Below the pieces are notes generated by a model. The model was given only the letters and a program-made list of their open reading frames with translations. It had not been told where the DNA came from and did not search any database. This document shows, piece by piece, positions 1 through 8,055 of a stretch of DNA of 64,000 bases. A program made the position numbers and the translations under genes. This stretch comes from Isoptericola chiayiensis (lineage in GTDB: Bacteria; Actinomycetota; Actinomycetes; Actinomycetales; Cellulomonadaceae): NCBI RefSeq assembly GCF_013149805.1, contig NZ_JABEZT010000001.1, positions 248,001-312,000 on the forward strand, read 5' to 3'. How positions within the stretch are numbered: the first letter of the stretch is position 1; every line of letters starts with the position of its first letter.

Positions 1-1
1 G

Positions 2-418
2 GTGAACAGCTTCGTCCGACGGCGGGACCGGCGTGGCCGCGGCATCCGCGGCCCGCTGCTGCCCCCGGGGGCTCCGGCTCGCCGGACCCGGGCGGACCTC
101 TTCGACGACACGGTCCTGGCCGCCATGGACCGCCTCGAGCGACGGTGGCCCGCCGTCTCGGGCACCGAGCTGGCCGTCGAGGACGTCCCGCCCTCGGACC
201 CGGCGCCGTGGGAGACGCGGGGCGTCCCCCTGGGACGGCTCTTCCCGGCCGAGTCGGGCCAGCCGGCGCGGATCGTGGTCTACCGCCGCCCCGTGGAGTC
301 CCGTGCCCTGGACGCCGAGGACCGTGTCCGCCTGGTCAACGACGTCCTGGTGGAGCAGGTCGCCGAGCTCCTCGCACGCACGCCCGAGGAGATCGACCCC
401 GACGTCGGGCGCCCGTAG
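2..418 (+). CDS. Metallopeptidase-family (zincin-like) protein, probably non-catalytic
   Basis: The 138-residue product matches in length and overall pattern the small actinobacterial 'metallopeptidase family' proteins (basic R-rich N-terminus, a FDDTVLAAMDRLERRW helix, the VEDVPP segment, then RIVVYRRP). The family is named for a zinc HExxH helix near the C-terminus. Here the corresponding segment, around residues 113-123, reads VLVEQVAELL, so both metal-binding histidines are missing although the glutamate remains. Catalysis is therefore unlikely. The gene starts with a GTG at the window edge, so a start further upstream cannot be excluded. It converges on the DUF5719 gene, with 9 bases between the stops. 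Related genes lie near whiB2 in other actinomycetes, which fits this neighbourhood. Confidence 0.75.
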   Translation: MNSFVRRRDRRGRGIRGPLLPPGAPARRTRADLFDDTVLAAMDRLERRWPAVSGTELAVEDVPPSDPAPWETRGVPLGRLFPAESGQPARIVVYRRPVESRALDAEDRVRLVNDVLVEQVAELLARTPEEIDPDVGRP

Positions 419-427
419 CGCCGCTGC

Positions 428-2020
428 TCAGGGCACGTCCACGCGCCGCACGGAGACGCTGCCCGCGCTCGCGGACGTCGCGGTCGGGTCGAGCGTGGCG
501 ACCAGGGTGCCGTCGGCTCCCGTGCCGTCGTCGGCCCGCAAGCGCACGGACCAGGTGAGCACAGCGGAGCCCTCCCGGTCACCGTCGGTGTCGACGAGCA
601 CACCGACCTCGGCACCGAAGTCCGCGACCGGCACCTCCACCGTCGAGCCGACCGGGACGGTGACGGCCTGCTCGCCCGCCACGTCGCCCGCGGCGTCGAC
701 CCCGCGGACGGTGGCGGTGAGCTCGCCCGTGACGTCGTCCGCGCCGGCGGGCGGCACGGCCGTCAGTGCCACGGTGGCTCCGGCAGCCGTCGGAGGCAGG
801 GCCACCTGCGCGGCGACGGGGGCCCCGGGGTCCGGCAGCACCTGCCCGGCGCTCCACGCGACGTCGTGCGGCGTGCCGTCGACCACCGAGTCCTCCGGCT
901 GCTCGCCGGGCACGGAGACCCGTGCCGCGGCGGCCACGGAGACGTCGGCGTCGACCCGGACCGTGTAGGTCCCGGCCGGCAGCCCGCCCACCGGCACGGC
1001 CGTGACCGCGCCCGCGGCGAGCTCGACCTGCTCGGCGCCCCGCAGGGTCACCGGACCGTCGGGGCCCAGGACGGTCAGGCGAGCCGTCCCGCTCCGGTCC
1101 CCCGGGTTCAGCAGCCACAGCACCGGCGCGTGGTCGTCCTCGAGCTCCTCGCCGCGGGAGACGACGCCGTCGACCGCCACGACGTCGCCCGGCGCGGCGC
1201 CGGCTTCGACGAGGTCGACACCGGCCGGCACGAGCCCGTCGATGGCCTGGATCTGCATCGTGGCGGTGACGCGTGTCCCCGAGGCCGCCACGTGCACGGC
1301 GAGACGCCTCTGCTCGGGGGCGAGGGAGTCGAGCCGGACCACCTCCTGCTCACCCGCTGCGACGGTGAACTCCCCCTGGCCCCCGACCGCGACGGGCCCG
1401 TTCGGCCCGTACACCTGCACGGCGACCGCCGCGGGACGGGCGCTCGGGTTCTGCACGACCAGCAGCGCGCTGGACCCGACCTCGCTGTCGCCGCCGACGA
1501 GCCAGTGCTCCGTCGCGGGCTCCTGGCAGGACGCCGCCGCCAGACCGCGCAGGTCGCCGGCGGTGGTCACCGACCCCGTCGCCGCGGCCGCGCGCAGAGC
1601 AGAGCCTTGGGGCATCGCGGAGAGCACCCGGGGGCGTTCCACCGGCGTGGTGAGCACGTCGGCGTCCGCACCGCCGGTGAGCTCCGCCTCCCGCCCTCCG
1701 CCGAGCCCGCGGGTCTCGGCGCCGTCGGCCCCGAGGACGACGGCAGCCAGCCCCGAGGCCACGTCCTGGGAGGCGCTGAACTGGTCGTCACCGACGTCGG
1801 CGCCCTGCGGCAGGCTCACGGGTCGCGGGCAGACGAGGTGTGTCTCGGACGGATCCACCGGGACCTCTCGCGTCCCCGCGGCGACGGCGGACTGCTCCGC
1901 CCCGGTCCACCGGTCGACCCAGTCCTGCCCGACGGCGGCCGTGGCGGCCAGCCCTCCGGCCACGACGATCCCGGTGGCGACCACGGCGGCCGTGCGGCCC
2001 CACTGCGCGGCGCGACTCAT
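428..2020 (-). CDS. DUF5719 family secreted or membrane-anchored protein
   Basis: A 530-residue protein with a short basic N-terminus followed by one hydrophobic segment (about residues 9-30, VVATGIVVAGGLAATAAVG) that acts as signal peptide or anchor. The remainder is an Ala/Val/Gly-rich extracytoplasmic region of beta-sandwich character, with repeated patterns such as 'LTVLGPDGPV' and 'VQVYGPNGPVAVGG'. This matches DUF5719 proteins, which have no established activity. The start ATG overlaps the stop of the upstream glycosyltransferase (ATGA at 2017-2020), so the two are translationally coupled. That coupling suggests a shared envelope-glycan role, which is inference. No catalytic motif is visible. 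Confidence 0.75.
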   Translation of the reverse strand: MSRAAQWGRTAAVVATGIVVAGGLAATAAVGQDWVDRWTGAEQSAVAAGTREVPVDPSETHLVCPRPVSLPQGADVGDDQFSASQDVASGLAAVVLGADGAETRGLGGGREAELTGGADADVLTTPVERPRVLSAMPQGSALRAAAATGSVTTAGDLRGLAAASCQEPATEHWLVGGDSEVGSSALLVVQNPSARPAAVAVQVYGPNGPVAVGGQGEFTVAAGEQEVVRLDSLAPEQRRLAVHVAASGTRVTATMQIQAIDGLVPAGVDLVEAGAAPGDVVAVDGVVSRGEELEDDHAPVLWLLNPGDRSGTARLTVLGPDGPVTLRGAEQVELAAGAVTAVPVGGLPAGTYTVRVDADVSVAAAARVSVPGEQPEDSVVDGTPHDVAWSAGQVLPDPGAPVAAQVALPPTAAGATVALTAVPPAGADDVTGELTATVRGVDAAGDVAGEQAVTVPVGSTVEVPVADFGAEVGVLVDTDGDREGSAVLTWSVRLRADDGTGADGTLVATLDPTATSASAGSVSVRRVDVP

Positions 2021-5000
2021 CGTGACCTCCGTCGTGCGACCGGCAGGGCCAGCAGCACGAACACGACCAGCACGAGCCCGGCCAGGACGAGCCAGGGCGT
2101 CCGGGACGGGACGTCGTGCTCGACCACCAGGCGTCCGCCGTCGGGCCCCACCTCGAACGCCTGCCGGCCGTCGGCCTCCACGGCGGTCAGGCGACGCCCG
2201 TCCAGGGTGGCCCGCCAGCCCGGGTCGGCGGTCTCGGCGAGCACCAGCACGCGGGAGTCGGGACCCGGGCCGACACGGTCCGCCACGACCCGCCCGTCCG
2301 CCGCCACGGAGCGCAGCGCGGTCTCCCCGGTCGCCGGAAGACCCTCGTGGAGCACCGCCCAGGCCGGTTCGACGGGCGCGCCCGCGACACGCCAGACGAG
2401 CGTGCCGTCCTGGGTGCTGCGCGCGAGGCCGGGCGTCAGGTCCAGAGAGGTGACCAGCTCGCTGTCGGTGCCGGCCGGGACCTGCACGGCGCCGACGCCG
2501 AGGGCGGACAGACGCTCGGTGGTACCGGGTCCGGCTCCGGCGGACAGCTGGGCGACGGCCGCGTCCAGCGCGGCGACGTCGGCACGTCCGGGGGCCTCCA
2601 GCACGCCGGCCGCGCGGGCCCGGACCACCGTGGACGAGTCCAGCAGGCTGGAGCCGTCGGCGTGCAGCACGGCGTACTCGACGGCTCCGTCGACCGGCTC
2701 GAGCTGCAGCACCCGGGCGCTGCGCGGGGGCGCCTGGACCTGCTGCCCGACGGCCGGCACGGTGCCGGCCGTCGCGGCGACCAGCTGGTCGACGGACCCG
2801 TCGTCGACGTCGTCGACCCACCAGGCGGCCAGCCCGGCGGTGGGCACCACGAGGGCCGCGGCGGCGAGGAGGCCCACGGCGGCACGGCGCAACGGACGCC
2901 CGCCCGGTGCCGCCGTGACCCCGAGCGCCGCGACCCCCAGGCCGAGCAGCAGCACCGACAGACCGACCGACGGCCAGCCGTGCACCGGGACGGCCGCGCC
3001 GTCCGCCGGCGTCCCGGCCGCCACGACGGTGCCGGCGGCGAGCAGCGCCGCCAGCAGCCCGACCGCCGCCGCACCGACCGCGACGCGCGCCGCCACGACC
3101 CGCTCGCCCCCGAAGAGCGCCACCAGGGCCAGCCCCAGCACACCGGCACCCAGCAGCCACGGCACGATCGCGACCAGCACCTCGAGCGGGTCGCCCGGTA
3201 CCGTCGGCAGGTCACGGTGCAGCGGGAACCCGAGCAGCAGCGACAGCCCGTCGGGCGTCGTCGCCGCACGGGCGGCCCCCGGCTCGGCCAGCAGCAGACG
3301 CCAGCCGCCGTCCGACCACGTCGAGACGGCCTGCCACCAGAACGGCAGCCCCACCACCGCCGCGGGGACGACGACGAGGGACAGCCGCCGCCAGTACCGC
3401 GGACGCAGGACGATCCCGGCCACCATGACAACGAGCGCGACCGGCAGGAGCACCGGGGCCGCGCCGACGGCGACGGCGAGCAGGAGGGCGGCGGCCGCGC
3501 CCGCACCGAGCGACCCTCGGCGCTCCGGGGCCGGCCCGACGTCGTCCCGGGCCTGCACTCCGACGGCGCGGACCCCGGCGAGCAGCACCCAGGGCAACGT
3601 CAGGTGTGCGACCACGGCCGCGAGCCGCCCGGTGCCGAGGGAGTCGAGGAAGGTCGGCGCCGCGGCCCAGCACAGCGCCGCAGCGGCGCGCGCCCACACC
3701 GACCGGGTCACCGCACCGGCCCCGAACCACCCGGCGAGCGCGGCGAGCGGCAGCGCCGCCACGACGAGCAGGTTGACGGCGAGCTGGGCGCTCCCCCCGG
3801 CGAGGACGGTCAGGAGGGTCACCACCGCCAGCCAGGGATCCGCGGGCGCCGCCGTCCCCAGGCCGTCGCGCACCCAGCCCGACGTGGCGGCGTCGAACGT
3901 CTCGGCCAGGCCCGCGGGTGCGGGCAGCAGCGCCCCGCCGACGATCCGACCGCCGTCGGCGAGCACACCCTGCCAGGGCGCGAAGGCGGCGACGGCCACC
4001 GCAACGGAGACGAGCAGCACGCACGTCAGCCCGACGCGGCGCCGCGCGGCCAGGCGCCTCAGCTCGGCACGCTCCAGGTCGGTGAGCTGACGCCGCGCAC
4101 GCAGCGTCTCGGCGCGGGTGAGCCGGGCGTCGCGCCGCTCGGCGGCCACCTGCCGCCAGTCGGCCCGCAGCGGCCGCAGCACCCGGCGCGGCAGGCTCCG
4201 GGTACGGGCGGCACGACGTCGGCCCCGGACCAGGGGCACCACACGCAGCACGGTGACCAGCGGCGCCAGGATCTCGTCGCGCGCCCCGGCAGGACTCTTC
4301 AGCGCGAGGCGGTAGCCCGCCACGAACGGCGCCCACACCACCATGGCCACCAGGGCCAGCGGGAGCAGCGGCAACGGCACCGACACCAGGCGGGCGTACA
4401 GCTGGCTGCGACGACGGGCGTAGGCGGACGACGCCGTACCCCGGGCACGGTGGGTGCGCGGACGACGTAGACCTCGCAGCGACGCCTGCGCGTGGTGGAC
4501 GACGGCGTCGGGCACCACGACGACCCGGTGCCCGGCCAGGCGAGCCCGCCGGCACAGGTCGAGGCTGTCACCGAAGACGCCCGCCTCCGGGTCGGTACCG
4601 CCCAGCTCGGTCCACACGCGGCGCCGCACCAGCGCTCCGGCGAGGCCCACCGCGAGGACGTCCTCGCGGGCGTCGTGCTGGCCCTGGTCGATCTCCGACT
4701 CGTCGATGCCGGTCATCCTGCGGCCCAGGGGCGAGACCGTGTAACCCACCTCGACGAGGAGCCCCGGCCGGGCCGGGTCAGGTGCGGCGGGACGCCCGTC
4801 GGCCTCGAGGGTCCAGCGACGCTGCTTGCACCCCGCGACGGCCACCGCGGCGGAGTGCTCGACGGCACGCAGCAGTCGGCCCAGGGCGTCGGGTGCCGGG
4901 GCGGAGTCGTCGTGCAGGATCCAGATCCAGCCGCCGGGCTCCCCGTCCGGGTCGCCCTCCTCGGCCTCCGCCGTCACGGCACGGTCGACGGCGTCTCCGA

Positions 5001-5307
5001 GGCTGCGGGCCGACGGGGCGGGGACGTAGCGGTGGTCGCCCATGCGCAGACCGTCGTGGTCACCGGTGGACCGGGCTGCGTCCGTGTCGACGACGACGAC
5101 GTCGTCAGGCGCACGGTCCTGCGCGCCGAGGGCCGCGAGCGTGGCCTGCAGGAAGGGCGTCCGGCCGTGCGTGACCACGACGGCGGTCACCGTGACGGCG
5201 GTCCGTGGGGGCACGCCCAGCACGGCCTCGGGCCCGGGCGCCGTCGGCGCGGCGCTCGCTCGCGAGGGATCCTGGGTCAGGTGCGGTGCAGTCATCCTGC
5301 CCGCCAT
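2017..5307 (-). CDS. Large membrane glycosyltransferase, family 2
   Basis: A 1096-residue protein with an N-terminal GT-A glycosyltransferase domain (about residues 35-290). It starts with VTAVVVTHGR and VVVVDTD, has an acidic HDDS metal/nucleotide motif at 132-135 and the GDSLDLCRRARLAGH acceptor-site segment near 246-260. From about residue 315 onward come many hydrophobic segments (for example near 320, 425, 490-560, 600-690 and 730-830), and a soluble domain precedes a last membrane helix near the C-terminus. Such proteins transfer sugars to lipid-linked or surface acceptors; the substrate cannot be told. The first ATG is used; a second ATG lies four codons downstream. It forms a coupled pair with the DUF5719 gene and lies just upstream of ugd. 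Confidence 0.8.
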   Translation of the reverse strand: MAGRMTAPHLTQDPSRASAAPTAPGPEAVLGVPPRTAVTVTAVVVTHGRTPFLQATLAALGAQDRAPDDVVVVDTDAARSTGDHDGLRMGDHRYVPAPSARSLGDAVDRAVTAEAEEGDPDGEPGGWIWILHDDSAPAPDALGRLLRAVEHSAAVAVAGCKQRRWTLEADGRPAAPDPARPGLLVEVGYTVSPLGRRMTGIDESEIDQGQHDAREDVLAVGLAGALVRRRVWTELGGTDPEAGVFGDSLDLCRRARLAGHRVVVVPDAVVHHAQASLRGLRRPRTHRARGTASSAYARRRSQLYARLVSVPLPLLPLALVAMVVWAPFVAGYRLALKSPAGARDEILAPLVTVLRVVPLVRGRRRAARTRSLPRRVLRPLRADWRQVAAERRDARLTRAETLRARRQLTDLERAELRRLAARRRVGLTCVLLVSVAVAVAAFAPWQGVLADGGRIVGGALLPAPAGLAETFDAATSGWVRDGLGTAAPADPWLAVVTLLTVLAGGSAQLAVNLLVVAALPLAALAGWFGAGAVTRSVWARAAAALCWAAAPTFLDSLGTGRLAAVVAHLTLPWVLLAGVRAVGVQARDDVGPAPERRGSLGAGAAAALLLAVAVGAAPVLLPVALVVMVAGIVLRPRYWRRLSLVVVPAAVVGLPFWWQAVSTWSDGGWRLLLAEPGAARAATTPDGLSLLLGFPLHRDLPTVPGDPLEVLVAIVPWLLGAGVLGLALVALFGGERVVAARVAVGAAAVGLLAALLAAGTVVAAGTPADGAAVPVHGWPSVGLSVLLLGLGVAALGVTAAPGGRPLRRAAVGLLAAAALVVPTAGLAAWWVDDVDDGSVDQLVAATAGTVPAVGQQVQAPPRSARVLQLEPVDGAVEYAVLHADGSSLLDSSTVVRARAAGVLEAPGRADVAALDAAVAQLSAGAGPGTTERLSALGVGAVQVPAGTDSELVTSLDLTPGLARSTQDGTLVWRVAGAPVEPAWAVLHEGLPATGETALRSVAADGRVVADRVGPGPDSRVLVLAETADPGWRATLDGRRLTAVEADGRQAFEVGPDGGRLVVEHDVPSRTPWLVLAGLVLVVFVLLALPVARRRSR

Positions 5308-5343
5308 GATGCGGCGCCCGGACGGCGACGCGTGGGATATCGC

Positions 5344-5682
5344 TCAGACGGCGCGCCGCTTGAGCTTGCGGCGCTCGCGCTCGGACAGACCTCCCCAGAT
5401 CCCGAACCGCTCGTCGTGCTCGAGCGCGTAGTCCAGGCACTCGCTGCGCACGTCGCAGGAAGCGCAGACCTTCTTGGCCTCGCGCGTCGACCCGCCCTTC
5501 TCCGGGAAGAAGGCCTCCGGGTCGGTCTGGGCGCACAGAGCTCGTTCCTGCCACCCCAGCAGGGTCTCGTCGTCGTCGACGTCGCCCTGGCCGAACAGCG
5601 GGAGGACCGGTGCTACATGGTCCGTCGTGCTGCCGACGTCAGACGGGAAGACCTCCTGGTCCCCGTCGAGCAAGTTCCACAT
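5344..5682 (-). CDS. whiB2: WhiB2-type iron-sulfur transcription factor
   Basis: A 112-residue WhiB protein. Four cysteines at about 50, 73, 76 and 82 (C-x22-C-x2-C-x5-C) ligate a redox- and NO-sensitive 4Fe-4S cluster. They are followed by the GIWGG turn and a basic ERRKLKRR tail that contacts DNA or the sigma factor. The TDPEAFFPEKGGSTREAKKVC block is typical of the WhiB/WhmD (WhiB2) group, which controls septation and cell division in actinomycetes. The chosen ATG at 5682 has a strong GGAGGGG six bases upstream. An in-frame ATG at 5697 would add five residues (MEGHA) but has a weaker site. The upstream 160 bases are unusually AT-rich for this window, as expected of a regulated promoter region. 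Confidence 0.9.
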   Translation of the reverse strand: MWNLLDGDQEVFPSDVGSTTDHVAPVLPLFGQGDVDDDETLLGWQERALCAQTDPEAFFPEKGGSTREAKKVCASCDVRSECLDYALEHDERFGIWGGLSERERRKLKRRAV

Positions 5683-5844
5683 GGCGTGCCCCTCCATGCC
5701 CTTCTCGAGGAAACTGCATATATGGAATTACACGCGTGTCATCACAAGGCGTCAAGCCGAAATGTGCTAGCGCCGCCATCTGCACCCCTCGTTCACCCCG
5801 ACCTGAGGTCGAATTGAGGTCCTCCGGGACCGGGCCGCGCTCGT

Positions 5845-5850
5845 AGGCTG
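5845..5850 (+). promoter_or_regulatory. Probable -10 box, leaderless TIGR03089 gene
   Basis: TAGGCT lies five bases upstream of the GTG start at 5856 and no Shine-Dalgarno sequence is present. This is the spacing expected when transcription starts at or next to the initiation codon. Confidence 0.45.
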
Positions 5851-5855
5851 GTGCG

Positions 5856-6572
5856 GTGGCACACTCCCCCAGCACCGTCCCTGACCTGCTCGACCACCTG
5901 CGATCCACCGGCGGGCGACCTGCCCTGACGTGGTACGGCGAGGCCGGGGAACGGATCGAGCTGTCCGGCGCCGTGCTCGACAACTGGGTCGCCAAGACCG
6001 TCAATCTTCTGGTCGAGGAGTTCGACGTCGACCCCGGCAGCACCGTCGCCGTCGACCTGCCCGCGGGCTGGCGGCAGGTCGTCTGGTCGTTGGCCGCGGC
6101 CCGCTGCGGCGCAGCGGTCGGCCTGACCGACCCGACGGCGGACCCTGCGGGTGGTGCAGCGGTGGTCGACGTCGTGGTCACGTCACGTCCGTCGGCCTGG
6201 CCGGACGCCGACGAGCTGGTCGCCGTCGCGCTGCCGGCCCTCGCCCGCCGGTTCGACGGCGACCTGCCGGACGGCGCCGTCGACGCCGCCGCGGCCGTCA
6301 TGACCTACGGGGACGTCATCGGCTTCGACCCCGCGGCCGGGACCCGCACACCGCTGGACCGGCTGGGCGCCGTCACCGCCGGCGACGCGGCCGGACGCAC
6401 GCTGGTCCGCGGGGACGCCGCGGTGGACGAGGTGCTGGCCGAGGCCGTCTCCGTGTGGGCCCGGGGCGGTTCCGTCGTCCTGGTCGGTGCCGGCCCGCTC
6501 GCCGAGCTGACGGCCGACCCGGCTCGCCTGGAACGGCTGGTCGCGACCGAGCAGATCACCGACGGGCTCTGA
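5856..6572 (+). CDS. TIGR03089 family protein
   Basis: A 238-residue protein of the actinobacterial TIGR03089 family. The N-terminal half resembles the start of adenylate-forming (AMP-binding) enzymes (PALTWYGEAGERIELSGAVLDNWVAKTVNLL, then GSTVAVDLP and the WSLAAARCGAAVGL segment). The protein is far too short for a complete enzyme and lacks the P-loop and A8-A10 motifs, so ligase activity is unlikely. The function is unknown; homologs often neighbour LCP and sugar-nucleotide genes, as here. The GTG at 5856 fits the probable leaderless promoter. The gene ends nine bases from the convergent ugd. Confidence 0.8.
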   Translation: MAHSPSTVPDLLDHLRSTGGRPALTWYGEAGERIELSGAVLDNWVAKTVNLLVEEFDVDPGSTVAVDLPAGWRQVVWSLAAARCGAAVGLTDPTADPAGGAAVVDVVVTSRPSAWPDADELVAVALPALARRFDGDLPDGAVDAAAAVMTYGDVIGFDPAAGTRTPLDRLGAVTAGDAAGRTLVRGDAAVDEVLAEAVSVWARGGSVVLVGAGPLAELTADPARLERLVATEQITDGL

Positions 6573-6581
6573 CGGCCGCGT

Positions 6582-7889
6582 TCAGGCGCGGCCGAGGGCG
6601 CGGTACCGCCATCCGGCGGCCTGCCACGACTCACGGTCCAACGCGTTGCGGCCGTCCAGGACGTTGCGCGCCCCGACCAGGGACCCGGCCCGGACCGGGT
6701 CCAGATCCTTGTACACGCGCCACTCGGTCAGCACCAGCACCGCCTCCGCCCCCGACAGCGCCGCCTCCAGGTCCGACTCGTAGACCAGCTCAGGAGCCTT
6801 GAGCCGCGCGTTGTCGATCGCCTGCGGATCGTGCACCACCACGTCCGCACCCGCCTCACCCAGCCGCGCCGCCACGTCCAGCGCCGGCGAGTCACGCACG
6901 TCGTCCGAGTCCGGCTTGAACGCCGCTCCCAGCACCACCACCCGCCGACCCGCCACGTCCCCGCCCAGCACCTGTCCGGCCAGCTCCACCATCCGCACCC
7001 GCCGCCGCGTGTTGATCGCGTCCACCTCCCCCAGGAACGCCACCGCCTCCGGCGCACCCAGCTCGTCCGCCCGCGCCATGAACGCCCGGATGTCCTTGGG
7101 CAGACACCCACCCCCGAACCCCAGCCCCGCGTTCAGGAACCGCCGGCCGATCCGCGCGTCGTGCCCGATCGCGTCCGCCAACCGCGTCACGTCGCCCCCG
7201 GCCACCTCGCACAGCTCCGCCATCGCGTTGATGAACGAGATCTTCGTGGCCAGGAACGAGTTCGCCGCCACCTTCACCAGCTCCGCCGTCGGATAGTCCG
7301 TCACCACCCGCGGCATCTGCTCGGCCAGCACCGCCGCATACACCTCGTCCAGCACCCCCGCCGCCCGCACCCCGGCCTCACCATCAGCCACCCCGTACAC
7401 GATCCGGTCCGGGTGCAACGTGTCCTCGACCGCGAACCCCTCACGCAGGAACTCCGGGTTCCACACCAACGACGCCCCCGCCGCCTCGACCAGCCCCGCC
7501 AACCGCGCCGCCGTGCCCACCGGCACCGTCGACTTACCCACCACCACGTCCCCCGGCGCCACCTGCCCCACCACCGACGCGAACGCCGCCTCCACGAACG
7601 ACAGGTCCGCCGCCAACGACCCCACCTGCTGCGGCGTACCCACGCACACGAAGTGCACCCGAGCACCAGCCACCGCAGCCACGTCCGTCGTCACCTGCAA
7701 CCGACACGTGTCCTGCACCCGCGTCAACAGCTCGTCGAACCCCGGCTCGAAGAACGGCGCCTTCCCCCCAGCCAACGCCTCCACCCGGGCCGCATCCACG
7801 TCCACACCCACGACCTCGTGCCCCAACGACGCCATCGACGCCGCATGCACCGCACCCAGATACCCCAGACCGATCACCGAGATCCGCAT
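6582..7889 (-). CDS. ugd: UDP-glucose 6-dehydrogenase
   Basis: A 435-residue UDP-glucose/GDP-mannose dehydrogenase that oxidises UDP-glucose to UDP-glucuronate with two NAD+. Visible features are the N-terminal Rossmann GLGYLG (residues 7-12), the FEPG and VCVGTP nucleotide-binding segments, WNPEFLREG (about 143-151), the central helix with ELVKVAANSFLATKISFINA, the catalytic cysteine C262 in GFGGGCLPKD, and a C-terminal second Rossmann domain with AFKPDSDDVRDSPA. The length is normal. UDP-glucuronate would feed surface polysaccharide made by the neighbouring glycosyltransferase; that link is inference. Base composition is locally repetitive (many CCGCC/CACCACC runs) but the reading frame is intact. 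Confidence 0.92.
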   Translation of the reverse strand: MRISVIGLGYLGAVHAASMASLGHEVVGVDVDAARVEALAGGKAPFFEPGFDELLTRVQDTCRLQVTTDVAAVAGARVHFVCVGTPQQVGSLAADLSFVEAAFASVVGQVAPGDVVVGKSTVPVGTAARLAGLVEAAGASLVWNPEFLREGFAVEDTLHPDRIVYGVADGEAGVRAAGVLDEVYAAVLAEQMPRVVTDYPTAELVKVAANSFLATKISFINAMAELCEVAGGDVTRLADAIGHDARIGRRFLNAGLGFGGGCLPKDIRAFMARADELGAPEAVAFLGEVDAINTRRRVRMVELAGQVLGGDVAGRRVVVLGAAFKPDSDDVRDSPALDVAARLGEAGADVVVHDPQAIDNARLKAPELVYESDLEAALSGAEAVLVLTEWRVYKDLDPVRAGSLVGARNVLDGRNALDRESWQAAGWRYRALGRA

Positions 7890-7895
7890 GCCGGG

Positions 7896-7901
7896 AGTCT
7901 A
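7896..7901 (-). promoter_or_regulatory. Probable -10 box of ugd
   Basis: On the minus strand TAGACT ends six bases before the ATG at 7889, and there is no ribosome-binding sequence in between. This is consistent with a leaderless ugd transcript. Confidence 0.4.
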
Positions 7902-8055
7902 GGAGCGTGCCCTACCGCTCGACAGGTGCGGCGGCATGACGTCCGGGTGAACTCTCCGCCGGTCCACGGACGCGACAGGTCCGACATTCCGCTCCCGTCC
8001 CGAGGTGTCGCACGTCGACCTGCGCACTCGGTTGCCCGGTCGTACCGTGCCTCAC

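Noticed and set aside
866-4090. 1074-codon plus-strand open frame opposite the DUF5719 and glycosyltransferase genes
   Set aside because: Composition is Arg/Gly/Pro-rich without domain features. The opposite strand carries proteins with clear family patterns and coupled starts.
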